Shown here piece after piece: positions 1-5,129 of a stretch of DNA of 6,757 nucleotides. The position numbers and the translations under genes are program-made. Each line of letters opens with the position of its first letter. The stretch's first letter is position 1. Location of the stretch: positions 1 to 6,757 of the forward strand of contig CAJTYV010000076.1 of NCBI GenBank assembly GCA_910584195.1, in the 5' to 3' direction. The notes below the pieces were generated by a model. That model searched no databases. It had not been told where the DNA came from and was given only the letters and a program-made list of their open reading frames with translations. This stretch comes from an uncultured Ruminococcus sp. (GTDB taxonomy: Bacteria > Bacillota > Clostridia > Oscillospirales > Ruminococcaceae).

Positions 1-179
1 ATAAGACCGTACTTGTTATCGCCCACCGTATGCGTACCGTAAGCGGCGCGGATAAAGTGGTTGTGCTTTCAGACGGTTCTGTTGCGGAACAGGGAACGCC
101 GGAAAAACTGATGAACACAGGCAGGATTTACCCGCATATGGTAAAACTGCAAATGATTAGCAGGGATTGGGGTATTTAA
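1..179 (+). CDS. ABC transporter ATP-binding protein, C-terminal end (partial)
   Basis: Only the last 58 codons are present; the frame runs from base 3 to the TAA at 177-179. The peptide contains VLVIAHRMRTV, which fits the H-loop (switch) motif of an ABC nucleotide-binding domain, with the histidine that contacts the ATP gamma-phosphate. It is followed by the usual GADKVVVLSDGSVAEQGTP strand-turn and a helical tail. The Walker A, signature and Walker B motifs would lie upstream of the window. The H-loop spelling and the tail suit the exporter type with a fused membrane domain, though the fusion itself cannot be seen. The next gene starts one base after the stop, so the two are almost certainly co-transcribed. 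Substrate unknown. Family call is secure; role in drug or peptide export is inference. Confidence 0.85.
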   Translation, partial: KTVLVIAHRMRTVSGADKVVVLSDGSVAEQGTPEKLMNTGRIYPHMVKLQMISRDWGI

Positions 180-180
180 C

Positions 181-366
181 ATGAATACCGAATGGATAAT
201 ATGCCCCATATGCCAAAGCAAAACAAGGTTAAAAATGCGGAGTGATACCGAACTGAAAAACTTTCCCCTATATTGCCCGAAATGCAAGCACGAAACCATT
301 ATTAACGTACAACAAATGAATATATCAGTTATCAAAGAGCCAGACGCACAGACGCAGAGCCGATAA
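181..366 (+). CDS. Cysteine-rich KTR domain protein (small zinc-ribbon-like)
   Basis: This 61-aa protein has two CxxC knuckles (Cys8/Cys11 in CPIC and Cys32/Cys35 in CPKC) about 20 residues apart, which should bind one structural zinc. A KTR tripeptide follows the first knuckle at residues 14-16, the hallmark of the Cys-rich KTR family. Such proteins are common cargo of Clostridial conjugative elements, often beside resistance or transporter genes; their biochemical role is not established. The ATG is one base after the ABC transporter stop, and any ribosome site would lie within that gene's end (AGCAGGGATTGGGG), so expression is probably coupled. The TAA at 364-366 lies inside the left arm of the following terminator. 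Complete and apparently intact. Confidence 0.85.
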   Translation: MNTEWIICPICQSKTRLKMRSDTELKNFPLYCPKCKHETIINVQQMNISVIKEPDAQTQSR

Positions 367-405
367 CACGCAGATTAAAAATGCGGTTATCGGCTCTTTC
401 TTTTT
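356..405 (+). terminator. Rho-independent terminator of the ABC/KTR operon
   Basis: A perfect 12-bp inverted repeat (356-367 AGAGCCGATAAC with 386-397) is extended inward by CGC/GCG pairs after a one-base bulge. It is followed by the T-rich run TTTCTTTTT. The left arm includes the KTR stop codon, so ribosomes finishing the gene would cover the arm and could affect termination. It separates the ABC/KTR unit from the sigma/HTH unit. Confidence 0.85.
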
Positions 406-499
406 GGTAATACTCATAAGCCGCCGTTTCTTCAAAACGGACAGCGGAGGACTTTTAGAAACCATGACTAATAATGCGGCGGTATCAGGAGGTACCGTC

Positions 500-607
500 G
501 TGTTATTTTTATATCCGCAAAATCAGACAAACTATTTTCTGTCAAAAAAACGCAGTGTTCGTTTAGGGGATATACTACCCATGAATATGAACTGTCAAAT
601 CATTTAG
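500..607 (+). CDS. Possible 35-aa small ORF or leader peptide
   Basis: A GTG at 500 is preceded by a strong Shine-Dalgarno AGGAGG at 487-492 with 7-base spacing. The frame runs 35 codons to TAG at 605-607 and encodes a basic, hydrophobic-to-polar peptide (starts LFLYPQNQTN, contains SKKRSVRLGD). No family is recognised. It lies in the otherwise empty 300-base leader between the KTR terminator and the sigma-like gene, so it could be a leader peptide or a remnant. The frame stays open upstream to an alternative ATG near 404, but only the GTG has a good ribosome site. Coding status is inferred from that site alone. Confidence 0.35.
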   Translation: MLFLYPQNQTNYFLSKKRSVRLGDILPMNMNCQII

Positions 608-677
608 TATGTCTTGATAACTCGTATTACTCAAATGCTTATGCCGCTTTATGCTGTATGGGCATTTGTTGTAATAG

Positions 678-705
678 CCCCCTACTGGGAAGAAAGGGGG
701 TGAGA
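678..705 (+). promoter_or_regulatory. Shine-Dalgarno of the sigma-like gene paired in a short hairpin
   Basis: The ribosome site AAGGGGGTGAG (695-705) precedes the ATG at 710. CCCCCT at 678-683 is exactly complementary to AGGGGG at 695-700 with an 11-base loop, so the mRNA could fold and hide the ribosome site. The pairing is visible in sequence; a regulatory role is inference. Confidence 0.45.
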
Positions 706-709
706 GAAA

Positions 710-1187
710 ATGAGATATTCTGAACAGTTCATGGAACATATCGAATATGCTTTCCATGCGTTCTGCAAGATTGTCCTGCGCCATGAAGCAATTAACGCAT
801 GGCGGGATTTGAAGCGGAAAGAAGCAAGAGAAATATCCCAAATTGAAACCTATTTCAATTTACTATCTGATGTCAGAACGATATTTTGAACCGTCTGCTA
901 TGGACAGCTACTTTGAAAAACAGGATAAGCCGACTGTATTTATTGTGTTGGGAAAGGAAGTTATCGTTGATGATGAACGGTTGGCAACGGCATTATCAAA
1001 ATTGCCGGAGTTAAGGCGGGAAGTTTTGTTGCTTTATTACTTCGTTGGCTATCGTGATGAAGCCATCGGCAGACAGTACGGGCGTTGCAGAAGTACGATA
1101 AACCACAGAAGAAATGTTGCGCTGAAACAGTTACGAAAAGAATGGGAGAAATTGAAACATGAGGAACAAAAAGCTGATACCTTTTGA
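710..1187 (+). pseudogene. ICE-type sigma-70-like regulator, frameshifted
   Basis: Two overlapping frames together make one protein of this ICE regulator family. The first (ATG 710, good ribosome site, stop TGA 887-889) gives a family-like N-terminus: MRYSEQFMEHIEYAF, then HAFCKIVL, then DLKRKEAREIS. The second is open from about 813 to TGA 1185-1187 and gives YLMSERYFEPSAMDSYF. It continues with a sigma region-4-like HTH: LPELRREVLLLYYF, a turn at YRDEAIGRQYG, and a recognition-helix-like RSTINHRR. The switch falls at a 9-bp perfect hairpin (840-861). Removing roughly 19 bases there would join REIS to YLMSERYF. The intact protein probably acts as a sigma-like activator or regulator of element transfer. 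As it stands it is either dead, expressed as a C-terminal piece from TTG 843 or ATG 870, or rescued by frameshifting. The HTH_16 gene overlaps its end by 29 bases. Frame switch seen; family reading from memory. Confidence 0.7.
840..861 (+). repeat. Perfect 9-bp inverted repeat at the sigma frame switch
   Basis: AAATTGAAA (840-848) and TTTCAATTT (853-861) are perfect reverse complements around the loop CCTA. They sit exactly where the coding frame changes. This could be the scar of a template-switch (quasi-palindrome) mutation or a structure acting on translation. Confidence 0.7.
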
Positions 1188-1362
1188 GGTAATCGAAAAA
1201 GCCGTTGCCGGAGAGCCGGAAGCGGTAGACGCAGTATTGCGGCACTATACCGCATACATCAAATATCTGTCTATGTATAAAGGGCATATCAATGACGATA
1301 CGCAGGACAGATTAAAGGCAAAACTGATTGAAGCCATATTGAAATTCCGCTTCGACCGATAG
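1159..1362 (+). CDS. Helix-turn-helix (HTH_16-type) ICE protein
   Basis: A 67-aa protein starting MRNKKLIPFEVIEKAVAG and continuing through EAVDAVLRHYTAYIKYLS to KLIEAILKFRFDR. This matches the small HTH_16 family found just downstream of the sigma-like gene in Tn916/Tn1549-type elements (compare Tn916 orf7). It is thought to take part in transcriptional control of transfer genes, though that is inferred from position. Start ATG 1159 lies within the end of the sigma-like ORF, with a GGGAG ribosome site about 10 bases upstream, and the overlap suggests translational coupling. Length is normal for the family and no damage is seen. In related elements the excisionase/integrase follows; here a structured gene-free region does. 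Confidence 0.8.
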   Translation: MRNKKLIPFEVIEKAVAGEPEAVDAVLRHYTAYIKYLSMYKGHINDDTQDRLKAKLIEAILKFRFDR

Positions 1363-1368
1363 TAGGTA

Positions 1369-1438
1369 GCAAAGACAGGAAAAGCTGTCAAGGGTAGACT
1401 TCGCGCTACGCGCCCTTGACAGCTTTTCCCGCCTTTGC
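1369..1438. repeat. Long inverted repeat (17-bp perfect core plus 6-bp outer arm)
   Basis: GGAAAAGCTGTCAAGGG (1378-1394) pairs perfectly with 1413-1429. Outside a 3x3 internal loop, GCAAAG (1369-1374) pairs with CTTTGC (1433-1438). The apical loop holds a second small palindrome, CGCG-CTA-CGCG (1402-1412). There is no T tract, so it is not a simple intrinsic terminator. It could be a recombinase or relaxase recognition structure, or an RNA control element. Structure is certain, role unknown. Confidence 0.8.
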
Positions 1439-1452
1439 TTGTGGGTAGTCAA

Positions 1453-1484
1453 GAGGGCGAAATCAGCAGACTGCTTTCGCCCTC
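1453..1484. repeat. Second inverted repeat (10-bp perfect stem)
   Basis: GAGGGCGAAA (1453-1462) pairs perfectly with TTTCGCCCTC (1475-1484). The 12-base loop can form further GC pairs. It lies 14 bases after the larger repeat, with no T tract on either side. The close tandem arrangement suggests one functional structured region. Confidence 0.75.
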
Positions 1485-1615
1485 AATCTATTATGGGGAT
1501 TGTTACGCAGTAGGGGTTATTTTGTCCTTGATTTATGTGGCTTTGCGGGTATTGAAGTGGCGGGGTAAGGGTTTTATATGTCTGCTCTCAAAAACGGTGT
1601 TCTATTGCGTAACAG

Positions 1616-1663
1616 AAAAGCAGAGAACCGACCACTAATGAAAGTGATATATTCTCTGCTTTT
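1616..1663. terminator. Probable bidirectional terminator
   Basis: AAAAGCAGAGAA (1616-1627) pairs perfectly with TTCTCTGCTTTT (1652-1663), and an inner CACT/AGTG stem lies within the 24-base loop. The A-rich 5' edge and T-rich 3' edge let it work in both directions. It lies between the plus-strand HTH gene and the end of the convergent minus-strand hicAB operon, where a shared terminator is expected. The loop is longer than usual. Confidence 0.5.
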
Positions 1664-1752
1664 GCTTGCACCCTGTTTGTCAGCGTTGATGATAAGTTGT
1701 TGTAAATACTTCCTTATCACCGTAAAACTAAGATTTTAAGTTGTTTCGCATT

Positions 1753-2091
1753 TTATGAATCATGATCATACAAAGCAGAAAGCCCTATGGTTGGTTTATG
1801 TATATCCTCCAAAATATTATATTGCCAAAATTCAAATGAAGCACATGCATTCAAATAATATCCCAAATATGCGGCATATTGAACCGAGGCACTAATGAAC
1901 AGATCTGTATGTGTGGTGTTTACAATACTGCAAGATGCGATAGGATTTGATGTAAGCTGAATGCATGATTTATAACCATATGATTCTATTTCCATCAATC
2001 GTTGAACTGTTGGACGAACATCTTTTGTTAAAGATACCAAAACAGCAATATTGTTTTTATTATTTTTGCCTTTCAAGATTATTTCTTCCAC
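1753..2091 (-). CDS. Hypothetical protein, possible SIS-domain (MurR/RpiR-like) C-terminal fragment
   Basis: 112 codons from GTG 2091 with no clear ribosome site. Residues 15-85 resemble the sugar-isomerase (SIS) fold of MurR/RpiR-type regulators: a beta strand IAVLVSLTK, a helix PTVQRLMEIESYGYK, a strand CIQLTSNP, then TDLFISASVQYAAYLGYYL. That would be only the C-terminal half of such a regulator, with no HTH and no full sugar site. The frame is the same as the 58-codon ORF upstream and is separated from it by one TGA (2107-2109). It could therefore be a separate cistron, a degraded fragment, or the distal part of an interrupted gene. Last gene of the hicAB transcription unit. The SIS resemblance is by eye and weak. 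Confidence 0.45.
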   Translation of the reverse strand: MEEIILKGKNNKNNIAVLVSLTKDVRPTVQRLMEIESYGYKSCIQLTSNPIASCSIVNTTHTDLFISASVQYAAYLGYYLNACASFEFWQYNILEDIHKPTIGLSALYDHDS

Positions 2092-2106
2092 ATAAAAACT
2101 ATTATT

Positions 2107-2283
2107 TCATTCCCATACTTCTGTATTATCTGTTAAGTTAGCTTCCCACTCCCAACAGTGTTTCGTATTTCGTTTTACAATATTAATAGCTTCATTTTCT
2201 GTTTCTGCTTTTACCACATAACAGTAACTTGAACAGTCCTCTTGACATTTTGGTATATCTTTAACTACATATAATCTCTTCAC
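2107..2283 (-). CDS. Hypothetical small acidic Cys-containing protein (58 aa)
   Basis: GTG 2283 starts five bases after the hicB stop and the frame ends at TGA 2107-2109. The protein starts VKRLYVVKDIPKCQEDC and continues YCYVVKAETENEAINIV, then HCWEWEANL. It has four cysteines (residues 13, 17, 21, 43) and a strand-helix pattern (VVKAETENEAINIVK) often seen in small alpha/beta proteins. No family is recognised. Tight spacing behind hicB implies co-transcription and probably coupled translation, because there is no strong ribosome site. No ATG is available in frame. It might modulate or be protected by the toxin-antitoxin pair, or be a passenger. Confidence 0.5.
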   Translation of the reverse strand: MKRLYVVKDIPKCQEDCSSYCYVVKAETENEAINIVKRNTKHCWEWEANLTDNTEVWE

Positions 2284-2288
2284 TTTTA

Positions 2289-2624
2289 TTACGCTCTAAC
2301 CATATTCCCAATAGCTTCCTCAACCGCAGCATTTAAACTCTTCCCATGTTCAATCGCATACACAGCAATGTTTCGATGCAGTTCTGGGCTGATCCTAACA
2401 TTAAATGTTCCCTTGTAAGGCTGTTCAGGCTCCACATTCCGTTCCTTACAATCTGCTAAGTATTCATCAATCACATTCTGAAAATCCTGTTCTAACTCTT
2501 GTACAGAATCACCTTCATAAGATAACAAAGATTTTATTCCAATCACCTTTCCGAAAAGGCATTTATCTTCTTTAGAGTATTCTACTGTGCCATTGTAATT
2601 CTTATATGATAACAAATTACTCAT
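2289..2624 (-). CDS. hicB: HicB-type antitoxin with C-terminal ribbon-helix-helix
   Basis: A 111-aa protein with the two-part HicB layout. The N-terminal partial-RNase-H-like domain has YNGTVEYSKEDKCLFGKVIG, followed by DSVQELEQDFQNVIDEYL. The C-terminal ribbon-helix-helix (residues 73-111) has the beta strand TFNVRISPELH, then helices IAVYAIEHGKSLNAAVEEAI. It should bind and neutralise HicA and, through the RHH, repress its own operon. The ATG overlaps the hicA stop as ATGA (2624-2621), typical of translational coupling, and an AAAGGA ribosome site lies about 9 bases upstream inside hicA. Length and motifs are normal. Toxin-first order is the usual one for this system. Confidence 0.9.
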   Translation of the reverse strand: MSNLLSYKNYNGTVEYSKEDKCLFGKVIGIKSLLSYEGDSVQELEQDFQNVIDEYLADCKERNVEPEQPYKGTFNVRISPELHRNIAVYAIEHGKSLNAAVEEAIGNMVRA

Positions 2625-2872
2625 AATAAACCATCCTTTCTTAATTTCTCTATTACCTGATCCAAGACATATCTCTTTAATACCCCGTTTGGATGTGGTT
2701 TATGGAAGTTTATCACTTCATTACTTCCATCTTTTACAAACTTTACTCCTGATCCAGTTCCACCCTGTTTTAATTCATACCCAAAATATGACAACAAAGA
2801 CTCTATTTCATCAAAAGTAAAATCTTTAGGTTTCTTCAATAATCTATCTATTAATTTATCTTTCTTACTCAT
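2621..2872 (-). CDS. hicA: HicA-type toxin (mRNA interferase)
   Basis: An 83-aa dsRBD-like protein. It has an N-terminal helix (DKLIDRLLKKPKDFTFDEIESLL), a central strand with GGTGSGVKF (residues 37-45), then INFHKPHP (residues 55-61) and a C-terminal helix YVLDQVIEKLRKDGLL. The HKPHP motif and terminal helix match the HicA subfamily in which the classical GSH strand reads GSxVxF, so the usual catalytic-histidine position is not His here. HicA proteins cleave mRNA and stop growth until HicB binds them. ATG 2872 has a good AAAGGAGA ribosome site (2879-2886) seven bases upstream. First gene of the minus-strand operon, overlapping hicB by four bases. Appears intact. Confidence 0.88.
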   Translation of the reverse strand: MSKKDKLIDRLLKKPKDFTFDEIESLLSYFGYELKQGGTGSGVKFVKDGSNEVINFHKPHPNGVLKRYVLDQVIEKLRKDGLL

Positions 2873-2892
2873 GACATTTCTCCTTTAAATAT

Positions 2893-2934
2893 AATATATT
2901 ACTTTGCAGGAAAATATACAACTATTTTTAGTTG
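2893..2934 (-). promoter_or_regulatory. Putative hicAB promoter with palindromic operator
   Basis: On the minus strand, TTGTAT (2921-2916) and TATATT (2898-2893) are 17 bases apart. The -10 is reasonable and the -35 weak. A perfect 6-bp inverted repeat, CAACTA-TTTT-TAGTTG (2919-2934), overlaps the -35 box. Its place suits a HicB RHH operator. The start site would fall close to the ribosome site, giving a very short leader. Confidence 0.5.
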
Positions 2935-2949
2935 CTATTTGCATATACT

Positions 2950-2980
2950 ATAAAAGGCATTAATCCAAACAACTAATGCC
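2950..2980 (-). terminator. Terminator of the degenerate recombinase gene
   Basis: Reading the minus strand, GGCATTA (2980-2974) pairs with TAATGCC (2962-2956), followed by TTTTATAG. The recombinase remnant's stop TAG (2975-2973) lies at the edge of the left arm. It insulates hicAB from upstream transcription. Confidence 0.65.
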
Positions 2981-3542
2981 CTCTAACCACACACAAATTA
3001 TCAAAGGCAAACTTGATTTTCTTAATATAAGTTTTACTTTCCTTGATTTCTTCTTTTTTGTATATCTGAATCTCTGAGTTCAAAGCATGTAACACATCTC
3101 TTTGCTCTTCCAAAGATAGTTTATCATAAATTCGTCAAACTCCAAAAGCATTTGATAAATTTTTTCTCATTTAGCTGTTGCTCCTGTACTGCCTCCAAGC
3201 GATTCAGACAATCTATTCGCTCGTTTTCTAACGAATCCATATCCTCATAGATTTTATCAAGCCTTTTATTCATTTCTCTCCAAAACCTTTAACTTTTTAT
3301 CATAGGAAGCAAGTTCTTTTTCAATCTCAGATATATCCACCGATTTCCCTATCTTCATTTTTACATAATCTACAAACTTTTCATTGTGGGCTAACCACTT
3401 GGTATATACCACTACTTCTCTTTAGTCAAAATAGGTTCATGTGCTTGTTCATCAGACCAGATATAATTTTTTTCATCCTGCTTTTTCAACTTGTATTCTA
3501 TTTCTCCTGTTTCACCATTAATAGATTGTAAGCGCCAATCCG
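2973..3542 (-). pseudogene. Large serine recombinase, C-terminal remnant with several frameshifts
   Basis: Stitching frames on the minus strand recovers the C-terminal part of a Clostridial TnpX/TndX-type recombinase. The pieces in order are WRLQSINGETGEIEYKLKKQ (to stop 3412-3414), EVVVYTKWLAHNEKFVDYV (to stop 3266-3268), and NKRLDKIYEDMDSLENERI coiled coil (to stop 3124-3126). Then come KIYQMLLEFDEF, YDKLSLEEQRDVLHALNSEI and QIYKKEEIKES, ending at TAG 2973-2975. Single-base losses explain at least two breaks: GAAGAAG to GAGAAG near 3417, and a missing T near 3127. The catalytic resolvase and zinc-ribbon parts are absent; the homology stops where the ISL3 remnant begins near 3543. This is a dead integrase of an old mobile element. 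Family recognised from motifs; not functional. Confidence 0.75.
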
Positions 3543-3895
3543 GCAGGAAAGGGCTGACATGTCCGTTCTGCGGTTCAAAGTCCATGCGTATCCATTCTAC
3601 CTATGAAAGGGAAATTCAGGATCTTCCGATCCAGGAGAAAAAGGTTATTTTATTAGTAACTACACGGAAGATGTTTTGTGACAACATGGAGTGCCAACAT
3701 ACGACATTTGCTGAAGTACATCCTTTTGCAGCGCCAAAGGCCCAAAAGGCAGACCGTCTGGTCAAAAATATTCTTCATACTTCAGCACAGTTAAGTTCCT
3801 TGAACGCGTCAAAGCTTTTAAAAAGCGGCCATATCACGGTATGTAAAAGCAGTATTTGCAGCTTGCTTAAAAAAAATGCCAGCAATTGTGGATAA
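3491..3895 (+). pseudogene. ISL3 transposase, N-terminal fragment (zinc finger)
   Basis: The frame encodes TCPFCGSKSMRIHSTY and later FCDNMECQHTTFAE, the paired Cys motifs of the ISL3 N-terminal zinc-binding domain. These are followed by HTSAQLSSLNASKLL and SKSSICSLL-like helices leading to the DDE domain. The first 20 or so codons (from the TTG at 3491) read antisense through the recombinase remnant and are not transposase. The frame exits at TAA 3893-3895 because of the A8 run at 3869-3876. With seven A the reading becomes SLLKKMPAIVDKPSVTK and joins the downstream fragment exactly. It is the first part of a broken gene, unless slippage on the A8 tract restores the frame in some transcripts. 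Confidence 0.75.
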
Positions 3896-5045
3896 GCCTT
3901 CTGTTACAAAAGTTTGTGTGGATGATTTTGCACTCAGGAAAAGGTTCTCCTATGGAACAGTCATGGTTGGCCTTGAAAGCCATCGGATCATTGACCTGAT
4001 CCCTTCCAGGGAAACCACTGATGTCGCCAACTGGCTTGCGACATTTCCTAATATCCAGGTCATATCAAGGGGTGGGGCAGCCACTTATTCTTCAGCGGCA
4101 ACAGGCTCACATCCTGAAGCGATACAGGTTAGCGACCGCTTCCATTTGATAAAAGGGCTTTCAGAAGCCATAAGTAAATATATCATCCGAGAATTTCCTG
4201 CCAGGATAGAAATCCCACTGACGGAGGAGGTTTCAGAGGAGAGGAGGACCCTGTATAACACTGCAAACCGTCCACTGCGGATTCGCTTTGCCCATCAAAA
4301 AAAGGAATGTGGGCTGACCGTATCCGATATCGCACTGTTGATGCATTCATGCCCTACAACAGTCCGGAAATACCTTGTCATACCAGAAGATAAAATCCCA
4401 GAAAACAGGGCAATCTCCCGGGAACGGCAGCATCAGTTGGCGGTGCAGCAGAAACAGTGCGAGGTCGCCGAAGCCCGGAAACTGACGGAGGCTGGATATC
4501 CAATTGAACAGATCGCCACCATGATGCACCATACACGCAAAACAATACAGAACTACCTGAATCCTGGCTATTCCGTTACAAATGGCCATTATAACAGAAG
4601 GATTCCGGGCAAGCTGGCACCCTATGAGAAAGAAGTCATAGAACTAAGGGGCCAGGGGCTTCCATATCCAAAAATCCATAATATCCTTTGTGGAAAAGGA
4701 TATACTGGGAGTGTCGCTTCCCTTCGGATGTTCCTGCAAAAAGAGAGAACGCGGGCGCAGGAACAGGAAGAGCAAAGCAAGCCCCAATCGGAATTTATCC
4801 AAAGAAAGTCGTTATGCCAGCCCATTTATAAGAAACTGGAAGATGTTGCAACCATCACATCAGACCAATATGAACAGGCTTTAGAAAAATATCCGTTATT
4901 AAGCCAGCTATATACCCTGGCGAAAGAATTCCATACAGTAATGTTTTCGCAAAAACCTGCAAAGCTAGATCTATGGATAAAATCCGCCCCAAAATATGAC
5001 ATACCTGAACTGCAATCATTTATGGAAGGCATACACTGCTTCAAT
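3543..5045 (+). mobile_element. ISL3-family insertion sequence remnant
   Basis: The span holds an ISL3-type transposase reading frame that abuts the recombinase remnant on the left and is cut by an IS200-like element on the right. No terminal inverted repeats or target duplication could be found. The protein's usual first residues before the zinc finger and its C-terminal third catalytic region are missing, so both ends of the original element seem lost. Boundaries are approximate. Confidence 0.7.
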
Positions 5046-5129
5046 TCACCGCCCAAGAGGCCCAACCACCAGCTCTGCTGGTGGAATGGGAAAGCCCCCC
5101 TGGGGCAAAACCTTTGCGTTTCCGCCTAA
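3876..5129 (+). pseudogene. ISL3 transposase, DDE-domain fragment, truncated at C-terminus
   Basis: Contains the ISL3 DDE core: VCVDDFALRKRFSYGTVMVG (Asp16-Asp17), RIIDLIPSRETTDV, then VISRGGAATYSSAA and QVSDRFHLIKGLSEA. The family normally reads SRD in the second motif; here Asp is Gly66 (GGT at 4071-4073, one transition from GAT), so catalysis is probably lost. An inserted HTH region (SDIALLMHSCPTTVRKYL, then IEQIATMMHHTRKTIQNYL) sits between the second and third catalytic parts, as expected. Homology stops near SFMEGIHC at about 5038. The last ~30 codons to the stop at 5129 are the end of the IS200-like element read in the wrong sense. The block with the third acidic residue (NGLAEG-like) is absent. 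Inactive on three counts including the A8 frameshift. Confidence 0.8.
5066..5084. repeat. IS200-like right-end hairpin
   Basis: CCACCAGC (5066-5073), loop TCT, GCTGGTGG (5077-5084) is a perfect 8-bp stem. It is the counterpart of the left-end hairpin in stem length, loop size and core, as expected for TnpA-recognised ends. Confidence 0.75.

Larger units (their letters stand above)
1363..1752. other. Gene-free structured region after the HTH gene
   Basis: About 390 bases without a supportable gene. A 67-codon frame at 1435-1638 starts at a non-ATG codon inside the inverted-repeat cluster with no ribosome site and has no recognised similarity. The region contains two strong stem-loops (1369-1438, 1453-1484), a probable bidirectional terminator (1616-1663), and a weak 7-bp repeat (TGATAAG 1690-1696 with CTTATCA 1713-1719). 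It is where plus-strand ICE-type genes give way to the minus-strand hicAB block, so an element boundary or deletion junction may lie here; none can be placed. Confidence 0.5.

Noticed and set aside
575..841. Minus-strand 88-codon ORF across the sigma leader
   Set aside because: Antisense to the sigma N-terminus and its leader, no ribosome site, no family.
834..870. Group II intron or other self-splicing insertion at the sigma break
   Set aside because: The interrupting segment is only about 19 bases, far too small for a known intron.
843..1187. A complete stand-alone sigma factor starting at TTG 843
   Set aside because: TTG 843 lies inside the hairpin with no ribosome site, and the preceding frame from ATG 710 encodes a family-like N-terminus with a good ribosome site.
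961..1287. Minus-strand ORFs opposite the sigma/HTH genes
   Set aside because: Antisense shadows of well-supported coding sequence; low-complexity, family-less products.
1435..1638. 67-codon plus-strand ORF after the HTH gene
   Set aside because: Non-ATG start inside the inverted-repeat cluster, no ribosome site, overlaps two structured repeats, and no recognised similarity.
1363..1752. CRISPR array or tRNA in the gene-free region
   Set aside because: The repeats are inverted rather than direct and regularly spaced, and no tRNA cloverleaf or T-loop sequence is seen.
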